Assembly (NCBI GenBank): GCA_003417655.1
Contig: QVMW01000003.1
Location: 145,507-209,506, forward strand
Direction of reading: 5' to 3'
From: Rhodobacteraceae bacterium 63075
GTDB lineage: Bacteria; Pseudomonadota; Alphaproteobacteria; Rhodobacterales; Rhodobacteraceae
Length of the DNA: 64,000 nucleotides
The notes under the pieces were generated by a model. That model did not search any database, was not told the origin of the DNA, and saw nothing but the letters and a program-made list of their open reading frames with translations. A program made the position numbers and the translations under genes. Shown piece by piece: positions 41,002-50,793 of the stretch (position 1 is the first letter of the stretch; every line of letters starts with the position of its first letter).

Positions 41002-41160
41002 GCCGCGTCCCTCGTCATGTCCCCGCAAGGTCATACGGGGAGATGCCGACGAAGGCCACCCCACGCCGATTTCATTTGAATTTTACAAATTTCGTGCAAG
41101 ACTCCCGGTGTGACTTTCCAGTCCTGACGTCCGCTGCCGGCCCGTTCCGGCGCGCGGCAC

Positions 41161-41204
41161 CGGACTTCACCAGATTGCGAAAGACGCAAGGTGAAGCGGG
41201 TCCG
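41161..41204 (+). promoter_or_regulatory. Structured 5' leader of the cold-shock gene
   Basis: A long imperfect hairpin: CGGA/TCCG at the base (41161-41164, 41201-41204), then CTTCACC/GGTGAAG (41165-41171, 41190-41196), then TTGCG/CGCAA (41175-41179, 41185-41189) around AAAGA. The pairs total 16, with a three-base and a four-base bulge. It ends 27 bases before the ribosome site of the cold-shock gene. Long folded leaders that sense temperature are known for cspA mRNAs. Confidence 0.5.
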
Positions 41205-41243
41205 CCGCAAGTGACCCTGACTGGAAGTATAAGGAGAAGCGGC

Positions 41244-41450
41244 ATGCCAAACGGCACCGTGAAATGGTTCAACACAACCAAGGGCTATGGGTTCATCGCG
41301 CCCGAGGATGGCGGAAATGATGTTTTCGTGCATATCTCTGCTGTCGAGCGTTCCGGCCTCACCGGCCTCGCGGATGATCAGAAAGTCTCGTTCGAGCTGG
41401 AAGAAGGCCGCGACGGACGCCAGATGGCAGGCGATCTCAAGCTCTTGTAA
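41244..41450 (+). CDS. Cold-shock domain protein
   Basis: 68-residue single cold-shock domain, the usual CspA size. RNP1 reads KGYGFIAPEDGG and RNP2 DVFVHISAVERSG; the opening NGTVKWFNTTKGYG is textbook. It binds single-stranded nucleic acid and acts as an RNA chaperone. The ATG at 41244 has AAGGAGAAG five to six bases upstream; in-frame sequence further back is not conserved coding. The 242-base leader gap contains a long hairpin, compatible with post-transcriptional regulation. Confidence 0.97.
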   Translation: MPNGTVKWFNTTKGYGFIAPEDGGNDVFVHISAVERSGLTGLADDQKVSFELEEGRDGRQMAGDLKLL

Positions 41451-41523
41451 GCATCTGGCAAATGCGCCGGGGGGCATCGGCCCCGCCGTATTTCCGTTTC
41501 ACTCCGGACCCTGAGGCACCGCC

Positions 41524-41814
41524 TCAGCTACAGCCCTTCTTGCCGATCGGGCAGTCGCTGTGCGTGGCGCGCTTGTGGTATGTCTTCTTCTGCACGGGGT
41601 GGGCCATCACGCTCTGGTAGGAGCTTGACTGGTTGGGCTTGCCGCAGCAGATGACCCCGCCGATAACGACCGGCTGAAGACCCGAAGGACAATAATTGGC
41701 GCTCGCTTCGTAGGGATAGAGCGGCGCGACCACCTTGTTGCCGGCCTGCGCGGGCATGGCCGCCAGAGACATGGCCGTTGCGACCGCAGCGCTGAGAAAA
41801 AGTTTGGATGTCAT
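41524..41814 (-). CDS. Small secreted cysteine-containing protein, unknown
   Basis: 96-residue protein with a signal peptide (MTSKLFLSAAVATAMSLAAMPAQA). The mature part contains five cysteines: ANYCPSGLQPVV, VICCGKPN, HSDCPIGKKGCS, and many Lys/His residues (HPVQKKTYHKRATH). No family is recognised. The cysteine pairs and histidines suggest disulfides or metal binding in the periplasm. The ATG at 41814 follows GAGGGA. It is on the minus strand after the DUF2177 gene, with 102 bases between, and does not belong to the bufferin operon. Confidence 0.6.
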   Translation of the reverse strand: MTSKLFLSAAVATAMSLAAMPAQAGNKVVAPLYPYEASANYCPSGLQPVVIGGVICCGKPNQSSSYQSVMAHPVQKKTYHKRATHSDCPIGKKGCS

Positions 41815-41916
41815 CACAGGTCCCTCGCAGAAAAATTCGATATCAACTGGACACAGGCTACCGATCGCGGTGCGCAGGTCAAATGAAAAGCGCCGCCATC
41901 CTGTTCGCACCGGCCT

Positions 41917-42318
41917 TCACCCCGAGAAGCGCAGCACGGTCCACACGCCCACGAAGGCCGAGACGCCCGTGAGCACGATCCCCCAGGTGAAGTCCACGGC
42001 GACCATCTGCCAGGACCAGTTCCTGAGCGTGGCGAGGTTTGTGAACTCGTAGGTGCCATAGGCCATCGCGCCGAGCAGCCCGCCCATCCAGAGCGCCTTG
42101 AAGGGGCTCGCCTCGGCCAGCGCGGGCAGCGAGGCAAGGAACACGACACCGGCCACGTAGAAAAGATAGAAGATCGCCGCGGGCGCCAGCGCCGGGCTCT
42201 CGCGCAGCGCATCGCCCAGATGCCGCTCGAAAAGCGGCTTGATGACGTTCGTCAGCATCAGCGCATCGACGATCAGGAAGAAAACAGCGGTGACAAGGTA
42301 AAGGCTCAGGGTCTGCAT
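41917..42318 (-). CDS. DUF2177 membrane protein
   Basis: 133-residue membrane protein with four helices. It begins MQTLSLYLVTAVFFLIVDALML and has the conserved YGTYEFTNLATLRNWSWQMVAVDFTWG block that characterises DUF2177. The ATG at 42318 follows AAGAGGAG. Function unknown; in some bacteria DUF2177 genes lie beside photolyase or sigma-factor genes, which is not the case here. It lies 64 bases downstream of thyX on the same strand, so could be transcribed with it. Confidence 0.85.
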   Translation of the reverse strand: MQTLSLYLVTAVFFLIVDALMLTNVIKPLFERHLGDALRESPALAPAAIFYLFYVAGVVFLASLPALAEASPFKALWMGGLLGAMAYGTYEFTNLATLRNWSWQMVAVDFTWGIVLTGVSAFVGVWTVLRFSG

Positions 42319-42382
42319 GGCGTCTCCTCTTGGCTGTAGAGGAAACGGATCAATGCAGGGTTTGGTTCAAATAAACCTGGGC

Positions 42383-43288
42383 TCACTCCAGCAGCGCCCG
42401 GAACTCCCGCCATTCCCCCTTGCTCATACCTGAGCTTTCCTGCGTGACCTCCGCGCCCTTCAGCATCTGCCGGATGCACTCGAGCGCCTTGGCCGAGAGG
42501 TTCGCCCCGCCCATGCGGTAATCCTCGAAGGCGCTATAGGCGGCGGGCACCCAGTCGGCCACCAGTTTGCAGATCTCGTCGGCATAGACGCGGATCTCGT
42601 ATTGCGCGTGGGCGTCGGCCCGCAGGCGCAGGAAATGCAGCAGGTTGTGCAGGTCCACCTTCCAATACCACTGCGTGTAGATGTTGGCAGGCAGGTTCAT
42701 CCGCGCCAGCTCCCGCGCGAGGCCCTGCTGGCCCTCGTCCGAGATCATCTCCTCGTAATGGTCGTAAGCCCGCGCCGCGTCGCCCTTGAGATATTCCAGG
42801 ACGCGCTCGGCCTCGCGGCCCGAAAGCGCCTCGCCCCGGCCCTGGTTGTTGATCACCGACTGCGCCGCCAGCGCGTCCGGCTCGGGGATGTAGAACTCGC
42901 GGTCGAGGATCGAATAGCGCGCGGAGTATTCGTTCACATTCGCCGTCCTGTGCCGGATCCACTGGCGCGCGACGAAGACGGGCAGCTTCACATGCAGCTT
43001 GATCTCGCACATCTCGAAGGGCGTCGAATGCCAGTGGCGCATGAGATAGCGGATGAGCCCTTCGTCATTCTGGACCGATTTCGTCCCCTTGCCATAGCTC
43101 ACCCGCGCCGCCTGGCAGATCGCCGCGTCATCGCCCATGTAGTCGATCACCCGCACGAAGCCATGGTCGAGCACGGGATAGGCCCTGTAGAGATGCGCCT
43201 CCATGCCTGGGCTTACAACACGAAGGGTTTGCGCGGGGCTTGCGCGCAGGGCATCTATCTCGGCCTGCTGTTCCGGGGTCAGCGACAT
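42383..43288 (-). CDS. thyX: FAD-dependent thymidylate synthase ThyX
   Basis: 301-residue flavin-dependent thymidylate synthase making dTMP from dUMP with methylenetetrahydrofolate and NADPH. The ThyX motif [14 protein letters not shown] (family RHRxxSxNExSxRY) lies near residue 110, here with Ala in place of the first Ser. The N-terminal [15 protein letters not shown] helix and the long C-terminus to about 300 residues are typical of alphaproteobacterial forms. The ATG at 43288 precedes MSLTPEQ and is 201 bases from the divergent lipoprotein gene. Further upstream in-frame sequence lacks ThyX similarity. Confidence 0.95.
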   Translation of the reverse strand: MSLTPEQQAEIDALRASPAQTLRVVSPGMEAHLYRAYPVLDHGFVRVIDYMGDDAAICQAARVSYGKGTKSVQNDEGLIRYLMRHWHSTPFEMCEIKLHVKLPVFVARQWIRHRTANVNEYSARYSILDREFYIPEPDALAAQSVINNQGRGEALSGREAERVLEYLKGDAARAYDHYEEMISDEGQQGLARELARMNLPANIYTQWYWKVDLHNLLHFLRLRADAHAQYEIRVYADEICKLVADWVPAAYSAFEDYRMGGANLSAKALECIRQMLKGAEVTQESSGMSKGEWREFRALLE

Positions 43289-43489
43289 GCGAAGGATCCT
43301 TTCGGCGACATATGTATCAAACGAGTCGGCCCCACTATATCTGGACAATCGCGCCTTGTGGAACACAAGAAACAACGCGAAATTGCAACGCCTGCGATTT
43401 CTTCTGCCCGCGCCGCGCAGGTCGTGATTGACATGGAGTCCCGCGGGGGTGATTCTCTGCCCAAAAACGCACAAGAGAGGCAGCAGTTC

Positions 43490-44395
43490 ATGAGACGTTT
43501 TACACCAGCCTTGGCCCTGGTGGGGCTTCTGGCCGCTTGCGGCGGCGACGGCACGAACCCCTTCGATGACGGAACAACGGGCGACACGGGCGACAGCGAA
43601 ATCCCCGATTCGCTCGCGGGAGACCTGCAATCGTTCAGCTATGACGCGGACAACCAGACCCTGACGGTGACCGGCATCACTCAGGACAGCAGCCCTATTT
43701 CAGCAACATACACCCGCAACCCCGCGCTCGATACCGCAGGCTACGAGGCCTACAGTATCCAGGACGATGCGCTCTCCCGCCACGCCATCGCCCTGGTGCG
43801 AGAGTCCGGCAACAGCGGCTCCGTGCGCGCCGGCGTCGTCTCGACGGGTGGCCAGTTCAACCGCATTCACCATGGTGGCTATTACGAACGCAGCGGCAGC
43901 TACACCCAGCCGACGACAGGCACGGCCCGTTACGCGGGCACCTATGCGGGACTGACCAATGTTCAGGTCAGCGGCGATCTCGTGCCGCCGGGCCCCGGCA
44001 CGCCTCCCGAGGTGCTCCCCGGACAGGCCGCCAGAACCGAAGGCAATGTTCTCATCAATGCCGATTTCAACGATGGCAGCATCGAAGGCACCATCTACGA
44101 CCGCGAGATCGTCGACACGGGCGATACGCTGCCCTCGATCGTGCTGGTCACTGGCGAGATTGCCGATGACGGCACGTTCTTCGGCGAAGAGGTCGAATAT
44201 GACGGCGACGTGGACAACGACATCGGCGATTATGGCGGCATTTTCGGCGGACCGGATGCGGAATCCGTCGGCGGTGTCGTGAACCTCGACGAGTTTGACG
44301 ACAACACGCTCGGCTTCGAAGGCGAGGTCGAAACCGGTGTCTTCGTCCTCGAAAGCTGCGACAGCGCCGACGCGACAAGCCCGCTCTGCCCCTGA
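43490..44395 (+). CDS. Surface lipoprotein, TbpB-like beta-barrel (Slam substrate)
   Basis: 301-residue lipoprotein: signal peptide and lipobox LLAAC, with the lipidated C17. The mature part is acidic and rich in Gly/Asp with beta-type repeats; the segment from [21 protein letters not shown] onward, ending in a [13 protein letters not shown] strand, has the form of TbpB/HpuA-like barrel domains (GNADFxxGTI...). It has two C-terminal cysteines ([13 protein letters not shown]). The Slam-type gene starts 12 bases downstream, so it is the likely exported cargo. The ATG at 43490 is preceded by GAGAGG. The ligand (iron source?) is not readable. Confidence 0.75.
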   Translation: MRRFTPALALVGLLAACGGDGTNPFDDGTTGDTGDSEIPDSLAGDLQSFSYDADNQTLTVTGITQDSSPISATYTRNPALDTAGYEAYSIQDDALSRHAIALVRESGNSGSVRAGVVSTGGQFNRIHHGGYYERSGSYTQPTTGTARYAGTYAGLTNVQVSGDLVPPGPGTPPEVLPGQAARTEGNVLINADFNDGSIEGTIYDREIVDTGDTLPSIVLVTGEIADDGTFFGEEVEYDGDVDNDIGDYGGIFGGPDAESVGGVVNLDEFDDNTLGFEGEVETGVFVLESCDSADATSPLCP

Positions 44396-44407
44396 TCGAG
44401 GCCGGGG

Positions 44408-45802
44408 ATGCGTAGCGCCCTCACGGCCGCGCTGCTCTCGGCAGCGCTTTCACTGCCCGCGCCCCTGCGCGCGCAGGAGGCCGGGACGGGCGTCACATTT
44501 TCCCTTCCCCAGGCCCGCGCAGCGGCGCAGCAGGCGCTGTTGCACGGCAATTACCCGCTTGCGCTCAATCTTGGCCGCGGGCTGATCGAGGCCGACCCCG
44601 AGGACGGCACGGCGCATTACATCGTGGCGACGGCGCAGGCCGGGCTGGGCAACGCCCGCGAGGGCCGTCGCGCGGCCCGGCTCGCCCATCGCAAGGCCTC
44701 CCGCGACACCGACAGGTTCATCGCCGCGCAGGTCGCCGCCAGGCTCTCCCTGCGCGAAGAGCACTACACGCTAGCGCAATACTGGCTGCGCCGTTCGCTC
44801 GACACGGCGCCATCGGAGCAGGCACGCGCGCAGGTCATCTCCGACTACAAACGCCTCAGAAGCCTCAAGAAATTCGGCTGGTCAGCGAGCGCCTCCCTCG
44901 CCCCCTCGGACAACGTGAATTCCGGCACGGATGACACCGAGTTGACGATCGACGGCGTGCCCATCGTCGGCCTGCTCGATTCCGCCTCCCAGCCCCTCTC
45001 GGGCGTCGTCGGCAAGCTCGATCTCGACCTGTCCTACAAGCTCTCGCGCTCCGAGCGCGCCGAGTGGCAGGCAAAGGCGCGGCTCTTTCATCGTGAGGTC
45101 TGGCTCTCGTCCGAGGCGCGCACCGCCGCGCCGGGCGTGAGCAACTCCGATCTTGCCACGGCGACCTACGAGCTCGGGGCCGAGCGCACATGGCTGAGCG
45201 GGCAGAAGGACGCGGCGGCGCTGAACAAGCTCTCCTTCACTCTCGGCCAGAACCATTCCGGCAGAGAAAAGCACAGCGACACGGCGACCCTCGCCTACAC
45301 AAGGCAATTGCGGCTGTCGCAGGATGCGGCCCTTTCCTATGGCGCGCATGTCAGGAAGATTTTCTACAACAGCGCAGCGTCGCTCACAGGCACCCAGACC
45401 GAGCTTCGCGGCGGCTATTCGCAGACATTGGGCAATGGCGATCTGCTGCAAGCCGGGCTCGTGCTCAGCCAGACCAACAGCCGCCGTGGCAACACCTCGA
45501 ACAGCTCGGTCACCGCCCATCTGCGCTATGGCTTCGGCAAGCAGTTCGGCCCCGCCAAACTGAGCCTGACCCTCGGCGCGCGGCACACCGACTACCCGCG
45601 CTATTTCGTCGGGCTGATCGGCTCGCCGGACGGGCGCGAGGACACGAACTATTTCGGCAGTGTCGGCCTGCGCTTCGTCGATTACGAGCGCGCGGGCTTC
45701 ATCCCCACCGCCTCGCTGCGCTACCAGGCCACCTCCTCGAACATCAGCCGCTTCACATTTGACGGCGCACATCTGTCAATCGGCTTTGCCTCGAGCTTCT
45801 AA
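44408..45802 (+). CDS. Surface lipoprotein assembly modifier (Slam-like)
   Basis: 464-residue outer-membrane protein. After a signal peptide (SLPAPLRAQE) come TPR-like helices (about residues 25-150: ARAAAQQALLHGNYPLALNLGRGLIEADPEDGTAHYI) and then a 14-strand-type barrel beginning FGWSASASLAPSDNVNSGT and ending FTFDGAHLSIGFASSF with terminal Phe. This is the DUF560/Slam architecture, which moves lipoproteins to the cell surface (type XI secretion). It follows the lipoprotein gene by 12 bases. Slam proteins are well studied in Neisseria; an alphaproteobacterial pair is less usual. Confidence 0.85.
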   Translation: MRSALTAALLSAALSLPAPLRAQEAGTGVTFSLPQARAAAQQALLHGNYPLALNLGRGLIEADPEDGTAHYIVATAQAGLGNAREGRRAARLAHRKASRDTDRFIAAQVAARLSLREEHYTLAQYWLRRSLDTAPSEQARAQVISDYKRLRSLKKFGWSASASLAPSDNVNSGTDDTELTIDGVPIVGLLDSASQPLSGVVGKLDLDLSYKLSRSERAEWQAKARLFHREVWLSSEARTAAPGVSNSDLATATYELGAERTWLSGQKDAAALNKLSFTLGQNHSGREKHSDTATLAYTRQLRLSQDAALSYGAHVRKIFYNSAASLTGTQTELRGGYSQTLGNGDLLQAGLVLSQTNSRRGNTSNSSVTAHLRYGFGKQFGPAKLSLTLGARHTDYPRYFVGLIGSPDGREDTNYFGSVGLRFVDYERAGFIPTASLRYQATSSNISRFTFDGAHLSIGFASSF

Positions 45803-45846
45803 TCTGCTTTGCTGCGTTACAACGCACAAGACAAAGGAGCCCGCCC

Positions 45847-46275
45847 ATGCAAGTCAGATACCTTCATACGATGGTCCGCGTGAAAGACCTCGACGCGACG
45901 ATGCGTTTTTTCGAGCTGATCGGCCTCGAGAAAACCCGCCATCACGACAGCAAAGAGGGCCGCTTCTCGCTTATTTTCATGGCCCCGCCGGGCCAGCACG
46001 AATGCCCCGTCGAACTGACCTACAACTGGGACGGCGATGACGGGCTGCCCTCTGACAGCCGTCATTTCGGCCATCTGGCCTACGAGGTCGAGAATATCTA
46101 CGAGATGTGCCAGCACCTCCAGGACAACGGCGTCACCATCAACCGCCCGCCGCGCGACGGGCGCATGGCCTTCGTGCGCTCGCCCGACAATATCTCGATC
46201 GAGTTTCTCCAGAAGGGCGCGCCGCTGGCGCCGGCAGAGCCCTGGGCCTCGATGGAGAACACCGGGCACTGGTGA
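45847..46275 (+). CDS. Glyoxalase I-like VOC protein
   Basis: 142-residue VOC protein with glyoxalase I features: MQVRYLHTMVRVKDLDATMRFFELIGL, GRFSLIFMA, VELTYNWDGD, FGHLAYEVENIYEMC, and the final SPDNISIEFLQ with the metal-ligand glutamate. The ligand set (His in YLHTMVRV, Glu in VELTYN, His in FGHLAYEV, Glu in ISIEFLQ) is complete for lactoylglutathione lyase. The ATG at 45847 follows AAAGGAG. It shares its stop codon region with the next gene (TGATG), so the DUF1194 genes are cotranslated. Confidence 0.88.
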   Translation: MQVRYLHTMVRVKDLDATMRFFELIGLEKTRHHDSKEGRFSLIFMAPPGQHECPVELTYNWDGDDGLPSDSRHFGHLAYEVENIYEMCQHLQDNGVTINRPPRDGRMAFVRSPDNISIEFLQKGAPLAPAEPWASMENTGHW

Positions 46276-46982
46276 TGCGCGCGCTGGCGCTGGCCTTTGC
46301 TCTCCTGCTCGCCCCGCTGGCGGCGCGGGCGGAGGGCTGCCGGCTGGCGCTCGTGCTGGCGCTCGATGTGTCCTCCTCGGTCGACAAGGGGGAATACGCG
46401 CTTCAACAAGGCGGGCTGGCCTCGGCGCTGATCGCGCCCGAGGTGGTGCGCGCCTTTCTCGCCTCGCCCCGTCCCGTCGCGCTCGCTGTCTTCGAGTGGT
46501 CGGGCCGCTACAATCAGGCCATGGTGCAGGACTGGACTCTGATCGAGAGCCGCGCGGACCTGCTCTTCGTGGCCGAGCGCGTCGCGCGGCATGACCGCAG
46601 CCATGACGATTTCCCGACAGCCATCGGCTATGCGCTCGGCCATGCCAGCACGATGCTGGCGCGCGCACCCCGCTGCGATGCACGCACGGTCGATATCTCC
46701 GGCGACGGAACCAACAACGAAGGGTTCCTGCCCAGCGCCGCCTATCGCGCCTTCGATTTCACCGGGGTCACGGTGAACGGGCTTGTCATCAACGGCGCGG
46801 ATTTCGAGGCCGAGACCAATCTCATCCCCTTCTACGGGCGCGAGGTGCTGCACGGGCCGGGCGCCTTTCTCGAAGTGGCGCAGGGCTTCGAGGATTTCGA
46901 ACGGGCCATGCGCCGCAAGCTTGAGCGCGAAGTTGCCCCCGGCCTGATCGGGGCGCTGCGCGGCGCGGAGCCGAAGGGATGA
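46275..46982 (+). CDS. DUF1194 secreted von Willebrand A-like protein, first copy
   Basis: 235-residue exported protein. Signal peptide MRALALAFALLLAPLAARA; then LALVLALDVSSSVDKGEYALQ with a MIDAS-type D-x-S-x-S motif. The later DARTVDISGDGTNNEGFLP supplies another acidic metal motif, and GFEDFERAMRRKLEREV is the family tail. DUF1194 proteins are von Willebrand factor A-like and found as tandem pairs in Rhodobacterales; their partners are unknown. Its ATG shares one base with the glyoxalase stop, and its own end overlaps the second copy by four bases. Confidence 0.9.
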   Translation: MRALALAFALLLAPLAARAEGCRLALVLALDVSSSVDKGEYALQQGGLASALIAPEVVRAFLASPRPVALAVFEWSGRYNQAMVQDWTLIESRADLLFVAERVARHDRSHDDFPTAIGYALGHASTMLARAPRCDARTVDISGDGTNNEGFLPSAAYRAFDFTGVTVNGLVINGADFEAETNLIPFYGREVLHGPGAFLEVAQGFEDFERAMRRKLEREVAPGLIGALRGAEPKG

Positions 46983-47791
46983 GCCGCGCAGCAGCCCTTC
47001 TCGCGGCGGTGTTCATCGCGGCGCTCGCGGCGCCCGCCGCCGCGCAATGCCGCATGGCGCTGGCGCTGGCGCTCGACGTGTCCGGCTCGGTCGGCCGGCA
47101 GGAATACCGCCTCCAGCGCGACGGGCTCGCCGGGGCGCTCCTGCGCCCGCGCGTGCAGCGCATCCTGCTTGCCCGGCCCGATGCACCTGTGCGCCTCATG
47201 GCCTATGAATGGTCCGGCCCCGCACATCAGCGCATGTTGGCGGACTGGACCGATATCACCTCGGCGCAGGCCCTGGCCGCCCTCTCGGCGCGGATTTCCG
47301 GAACCCGCCGAGTGGGTGCCGCGCCGACGACCGCGCTCGGAACGACGATGGCCTACGGCCTGCTGCGCCTGTCCGAACAGGCAGATTGCGACGCGCGCAC
47401 GCTAGACATCTCGGGGGACGGCAAGGCCAACTCAGGCCCCCTTCCCGAAGAGATCAAGCCGCAGGCCGAGGTGCTCGGCATCACGATCAACGCGCTCGTG
47501 ATCGGCTCGGAGGATCCGCCGAATGTCGAGGGCCGCATTCTCGAAGTGGACGAGCTGGCGAACTATTTCAGCGACCATGTCATCACCGGCGAGGACAGTT
47601 TCGTAGAGATTGCCTTCGGCTTCGAGGACTACGAGCGCGCTATGGCCCGCAAGCTCGCCCGCGAGATCGAGCCGCGCTTCTTCTCGCGCCTTGCGCCCAG
47701 CGCGCCCACCGGCCCCGCCCCGCGCACGGAACGACGCGCAATGACCCCGTCACCACGCGCCGCCGCACTCGCCATACAGGACACTCAGTAA
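46979..47791 (+). CDS. DUF1194 secreted von Willebrand A-like protein, second copy
   Basis: 270-residue paralog of the preceding gene: signal peptide ending AAPAAAQ, MIDAS segment LALALDVSGSVGRQEYRLQ, ARTLDISGDGKANSGPLPE, and the same tail GFEDYERAMARKLAREIEPRF. It has a longer Pro/Arg-rich C-terminus. About 40 percent identity by eye to the first copy. Overlap of four bases (ATGA) implies the two are made in a fixed ratio, possibly as a heterodimer. Its 3' end overlaps the convergent MarR-type gene by seven bases. Confidence 0.9.
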   Translation: MSRAAALLAAVFIAALAAPAAAQCRMALALALDVSGSVGRQEYRLQRDGLAGALLRPRVQRILLARPDAPVRLMAYEWSGPAHQRMLADWTDITSAQALAALSARISGTRRVGAAPTTALGTTMAYGLLRLSEQADCDARTLDISGDGKANSGPLPEEIKPQAEVLGITINALVIGSEDPPNVEGRILEVDELANYFSDHVITGEDSFVEIAFGFEDYERAMARKLAREIEPRFFSRLAPSAPTGPAPRTERRAMTPSPRAAALAIQDTQ

Positions 47792-48282
47792 ATGTAGCGG
47801 ATCTGGTCGCTCCAGTAGCGCTCCACGCGCTTGAGCGAACTGGTGATGTCCTCCAGCCCCTCGGGGCTGAGCACCTGCTTGCTTACCAGCCCCTCCGCGT
47901 GGCGCTGGAACAGCCCCTCGACGATGTCGCGGATGCGGCGCCCTTCCTCGGTGAGCCGCACGCGGACAGAGCGGCGGTCGATCTCGCAGCGCTGGTGATG
48001 CATGTAGCCCATCTCCACCAGCTTCTTGAGGTTGTAGCTCACGTTCGAGCCCTGGTAATAACCGCGGCTCTTGAGTTCGCCTGCCGTCACCTCGTTGTCG
48101 CCGATGTTGAACAAGAGCAGCGCCTGCACCGAGTTGATCTCGAGCACGCCCAGGCGCTCGAACTCGTCCTTGATGACGTCCAGCAGGAGACGATGCAGCC
48201 GCTCGACGAGCGCGAGCGCCTCCAGATAGCCCGTCATGAATCCCGCCTCGGGGCCATTTCCGATTTTCATTTCAAAGCTCAT
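47785..48282 (-). CDS. MarR-type winged-helix regulator (LdtR-like)
   Basis: 165-residue winged-helix protein: TGYLEALALVERLHRLLLDVIKDEFERLGVLEINSVQALLLFNIGDNEVTAGELKSRGYYQGSNVSYNLKKLVEMGYMHH, then wing RCEIDRRSVRVRLTEEG. It matches the LdtR group known in Rhizobiales to control an L,D-transpeptidase and stress tolerance. Start is ambiguous: ATG 48282 has GGAG at six-base spacing; ATG 48294 would add four residues, also with GGAG. No transpeptidase gene is near. Confidence 0.85.
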   Translation of the reverse strand: MSFEMKIGNGPEAGFMTGYLEALALVERLHRLLLDVIKDEFERLGVLEINSVQALLLFNIGDNEVTAGELKSRGYYQGSNVSYNLKKLVEMGYMHHQRCEIDRRSVRVRLTEEGRRIRDIVEGLFQRHAEGLVSKQVLSPEGLEDITSSLKRVERYWSDQIRYIY

Positions 48283-48423
48283 TTCAGTCTCCATCGAACC
48301 GCTCCGATGGAAACTGGAGCAAAAAGCCGAAAAATCGGTTAAATGGCGGGCGATATCGATAAAATGCGCTGCATCTTTCCGCAGGGCACCCGGCTGCGCG
48401 GGCACGGGCCCCTTCTGTCGGCG

Positions 48424-48684
48424 TTAGCGCGCCTCCAGATGCTCCGCGATCTGCTCGATCAGGGCGCGGTGCGCCTCCGGGGCGGGCACCTGCCCACTCA
48501 CCCACTGGTAGAGATCCTGGTCGTTCTCGCCGAGAAGCGCCTCGTAGCGGTCGAGCTCATCGCCGCTCATCTCACCCAGCCGCGCCGCGGCGAAGCGCAT
48601 GAAGATGATATCCATCTCCTTGATGCCCCGCCGCATCGAGCGCATGCCGAGCCGTTTCAGACGTGTCTCTCGGGCCTCGCTCAT
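48424..48684 (-). CDS. sdhE: Succinate dehydrogenase assembly factor SdhE
   Basis: 86-residue SdhE/Sdh5 protein that helps attach FAD to SdhA. The family's RGxxE motif appears in RSMRRGIKEMDIIFMRFAA, and LDRYEALLGENDQDLYQWVSGQ matches the E-N-D-x-x-L-x-x-W block. Start at the ATG 48684 (MSEARETRLKRL). It is located five bases after the XRE gene stop on the same strand, so they are cotranscribed. The sdh genes are not in this window. Confidence 0.93.
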   Translation of the reverse strand: MSEARETRLKRLGMRSMRRGIKEMDIIFMRFAAARLGEMSGDELDRYEALLGENDQDLYQWVSGQVPAPEAHRALIEQIAEHLEAR

Positions 48685-48688
48685 CTCG

Positions 48689-49078
48689 TCAGTCCGCCCA
48701 GGAGCGCAGCCGCTTCTCGAGCGCACCGAGCCGGTTCGCCGTGCGGTTCGCCCGCGACTTGAGATCGACGATCTCGGCAAGGATCTCTTCGAGGTCCTTG
48801 TCCTCGCGCGTCATGTCCGGAACCTCGGTCACACCCTCGCCTTCGCCCTCGAGCAGCCAGCGCATGGAGACGTTGAGCAGCCCCGAGAGCATGCTGAGCT
48901 TGTTGGCCCGCGGCTCGGACATGTCGTTTTCCCACTTGCGCAGCGTGTCGAGCTTCACGCCCAGCCTGCGCGCAAGCTGTTTCTGCGTCATGCCGGCGGC
49001 CTCGCGCGCCCCGGCGACACGGTCACCGAATGTCGAGGTTTCAGGGTCGAACCAGTCCTGGCCCATCTCGTCGTTCAT
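48689..49078 (-). CDS. XRE-family HTH regulator with coiled-coil tail
   Basis: 129-residue protein: residues about 17-72 form a helix-turn-helix (DRVAGAREAAGMTQKQLARRLGVKLDTLRKWENDMSEPRANKLSMLSGLLNVSMRWLLEGEG), with the WL.GEG ending found in Xre regulators; the rest is a charged helix (EEILAEIVDLKSRANRTANRLGALEKRL). The ATG at 49078 follows AAGGAGAA. It precedes sdhE with five bases between and is divergent from aspC. Target unknown. Confidence 0.9.
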   Translation of the reverse strand: MNDEMGQDWFDPETSTFGDRVAGAREAAGMTQKQLARRLGVKLDTLRKWENDMSEPRANKLSMLSGLLNVSMRWLLEGEGEGVTEVPDMTREDKDLEEILAEIVDLKSRANRTANRLGALEKRLRSWAD

Positions 49079-49149
49079 TCCATTTCTCCTTCACCGATCC
49101 ATCTTGATCCGCTGTTGCGCGCACCCTATGACAGATACGTCAGACTTAA

Positions 49150-50367
<1,218 letters not shown>

Positions 50368-50388
50368 GGAATCCGAGGAGAAAGCACG

Positions 50389-50793
50389 ATGGTCGCCGAG
50401 CTGCCCGAATATTACTACCGCGTGCGCGACAACGGCGCCTTCGTCTTCCGTGTCGACACGGAAAACCGCCAGCGCCGCATCGACATGGACCAGATCGCCG
50501 TGGTCAATATCCGCAATGGCGAGATCAAGCCGCATGGCCAGCGCGAGCTGAGCGAGACGGACCTCGCCGAGATCAAGCGCTGGATGGAAGAGCGCGCCCA
50601 GCTGCTGGCTTACCGCGACATCGACGACATTCACCGCGCCGTGGACTACCTCAACACGACGACCCACTGGGCCCAGTCCAAGGCGACGGCTGAGCAGCTG
50701 GAGGCGGTGACGGACGCGCTTCTGCTGGCCATGCACGACCTGCGCACCGTTCTGGTGCGCAAGAAGGCCGAGCGGCTGACGGAGAAAGACTAG
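50389..50793 (+). CDS. Conserved protein of unknown function
   Basis: 134-residue soluble, charged protein, likely conserved in Rhodobacteraceae: MVAELPEYYYRVRDNGAFVFRVDTENRQRRIDMDQIAVVNIRNGEIKPHGQRELSE, then a helical part VDYLNTTTHWAQSKATAEQLEAVTDALLLAMHDLRTVLVRKKAE. No motif is recognised. The ATG at 50389 follows GAGGAG and lies 21 bases after the aminotransferase stop, so the two are an operon. The beta-strand opening and helical end suggest a small two-domain protein. Confidence 0.7.
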   Translation: MVAELPEYYYRVRDNGAFVFRVDTENRQRRIDMDQIAVVNIRNGEIKPHGQRELSETDLAEIKRWMEERAQLLAYRDIDDIHRAVDYLNTTTHWAQSKATAEQLEAVTDALLLAMHDLRTVLVRKKAERLTEKD

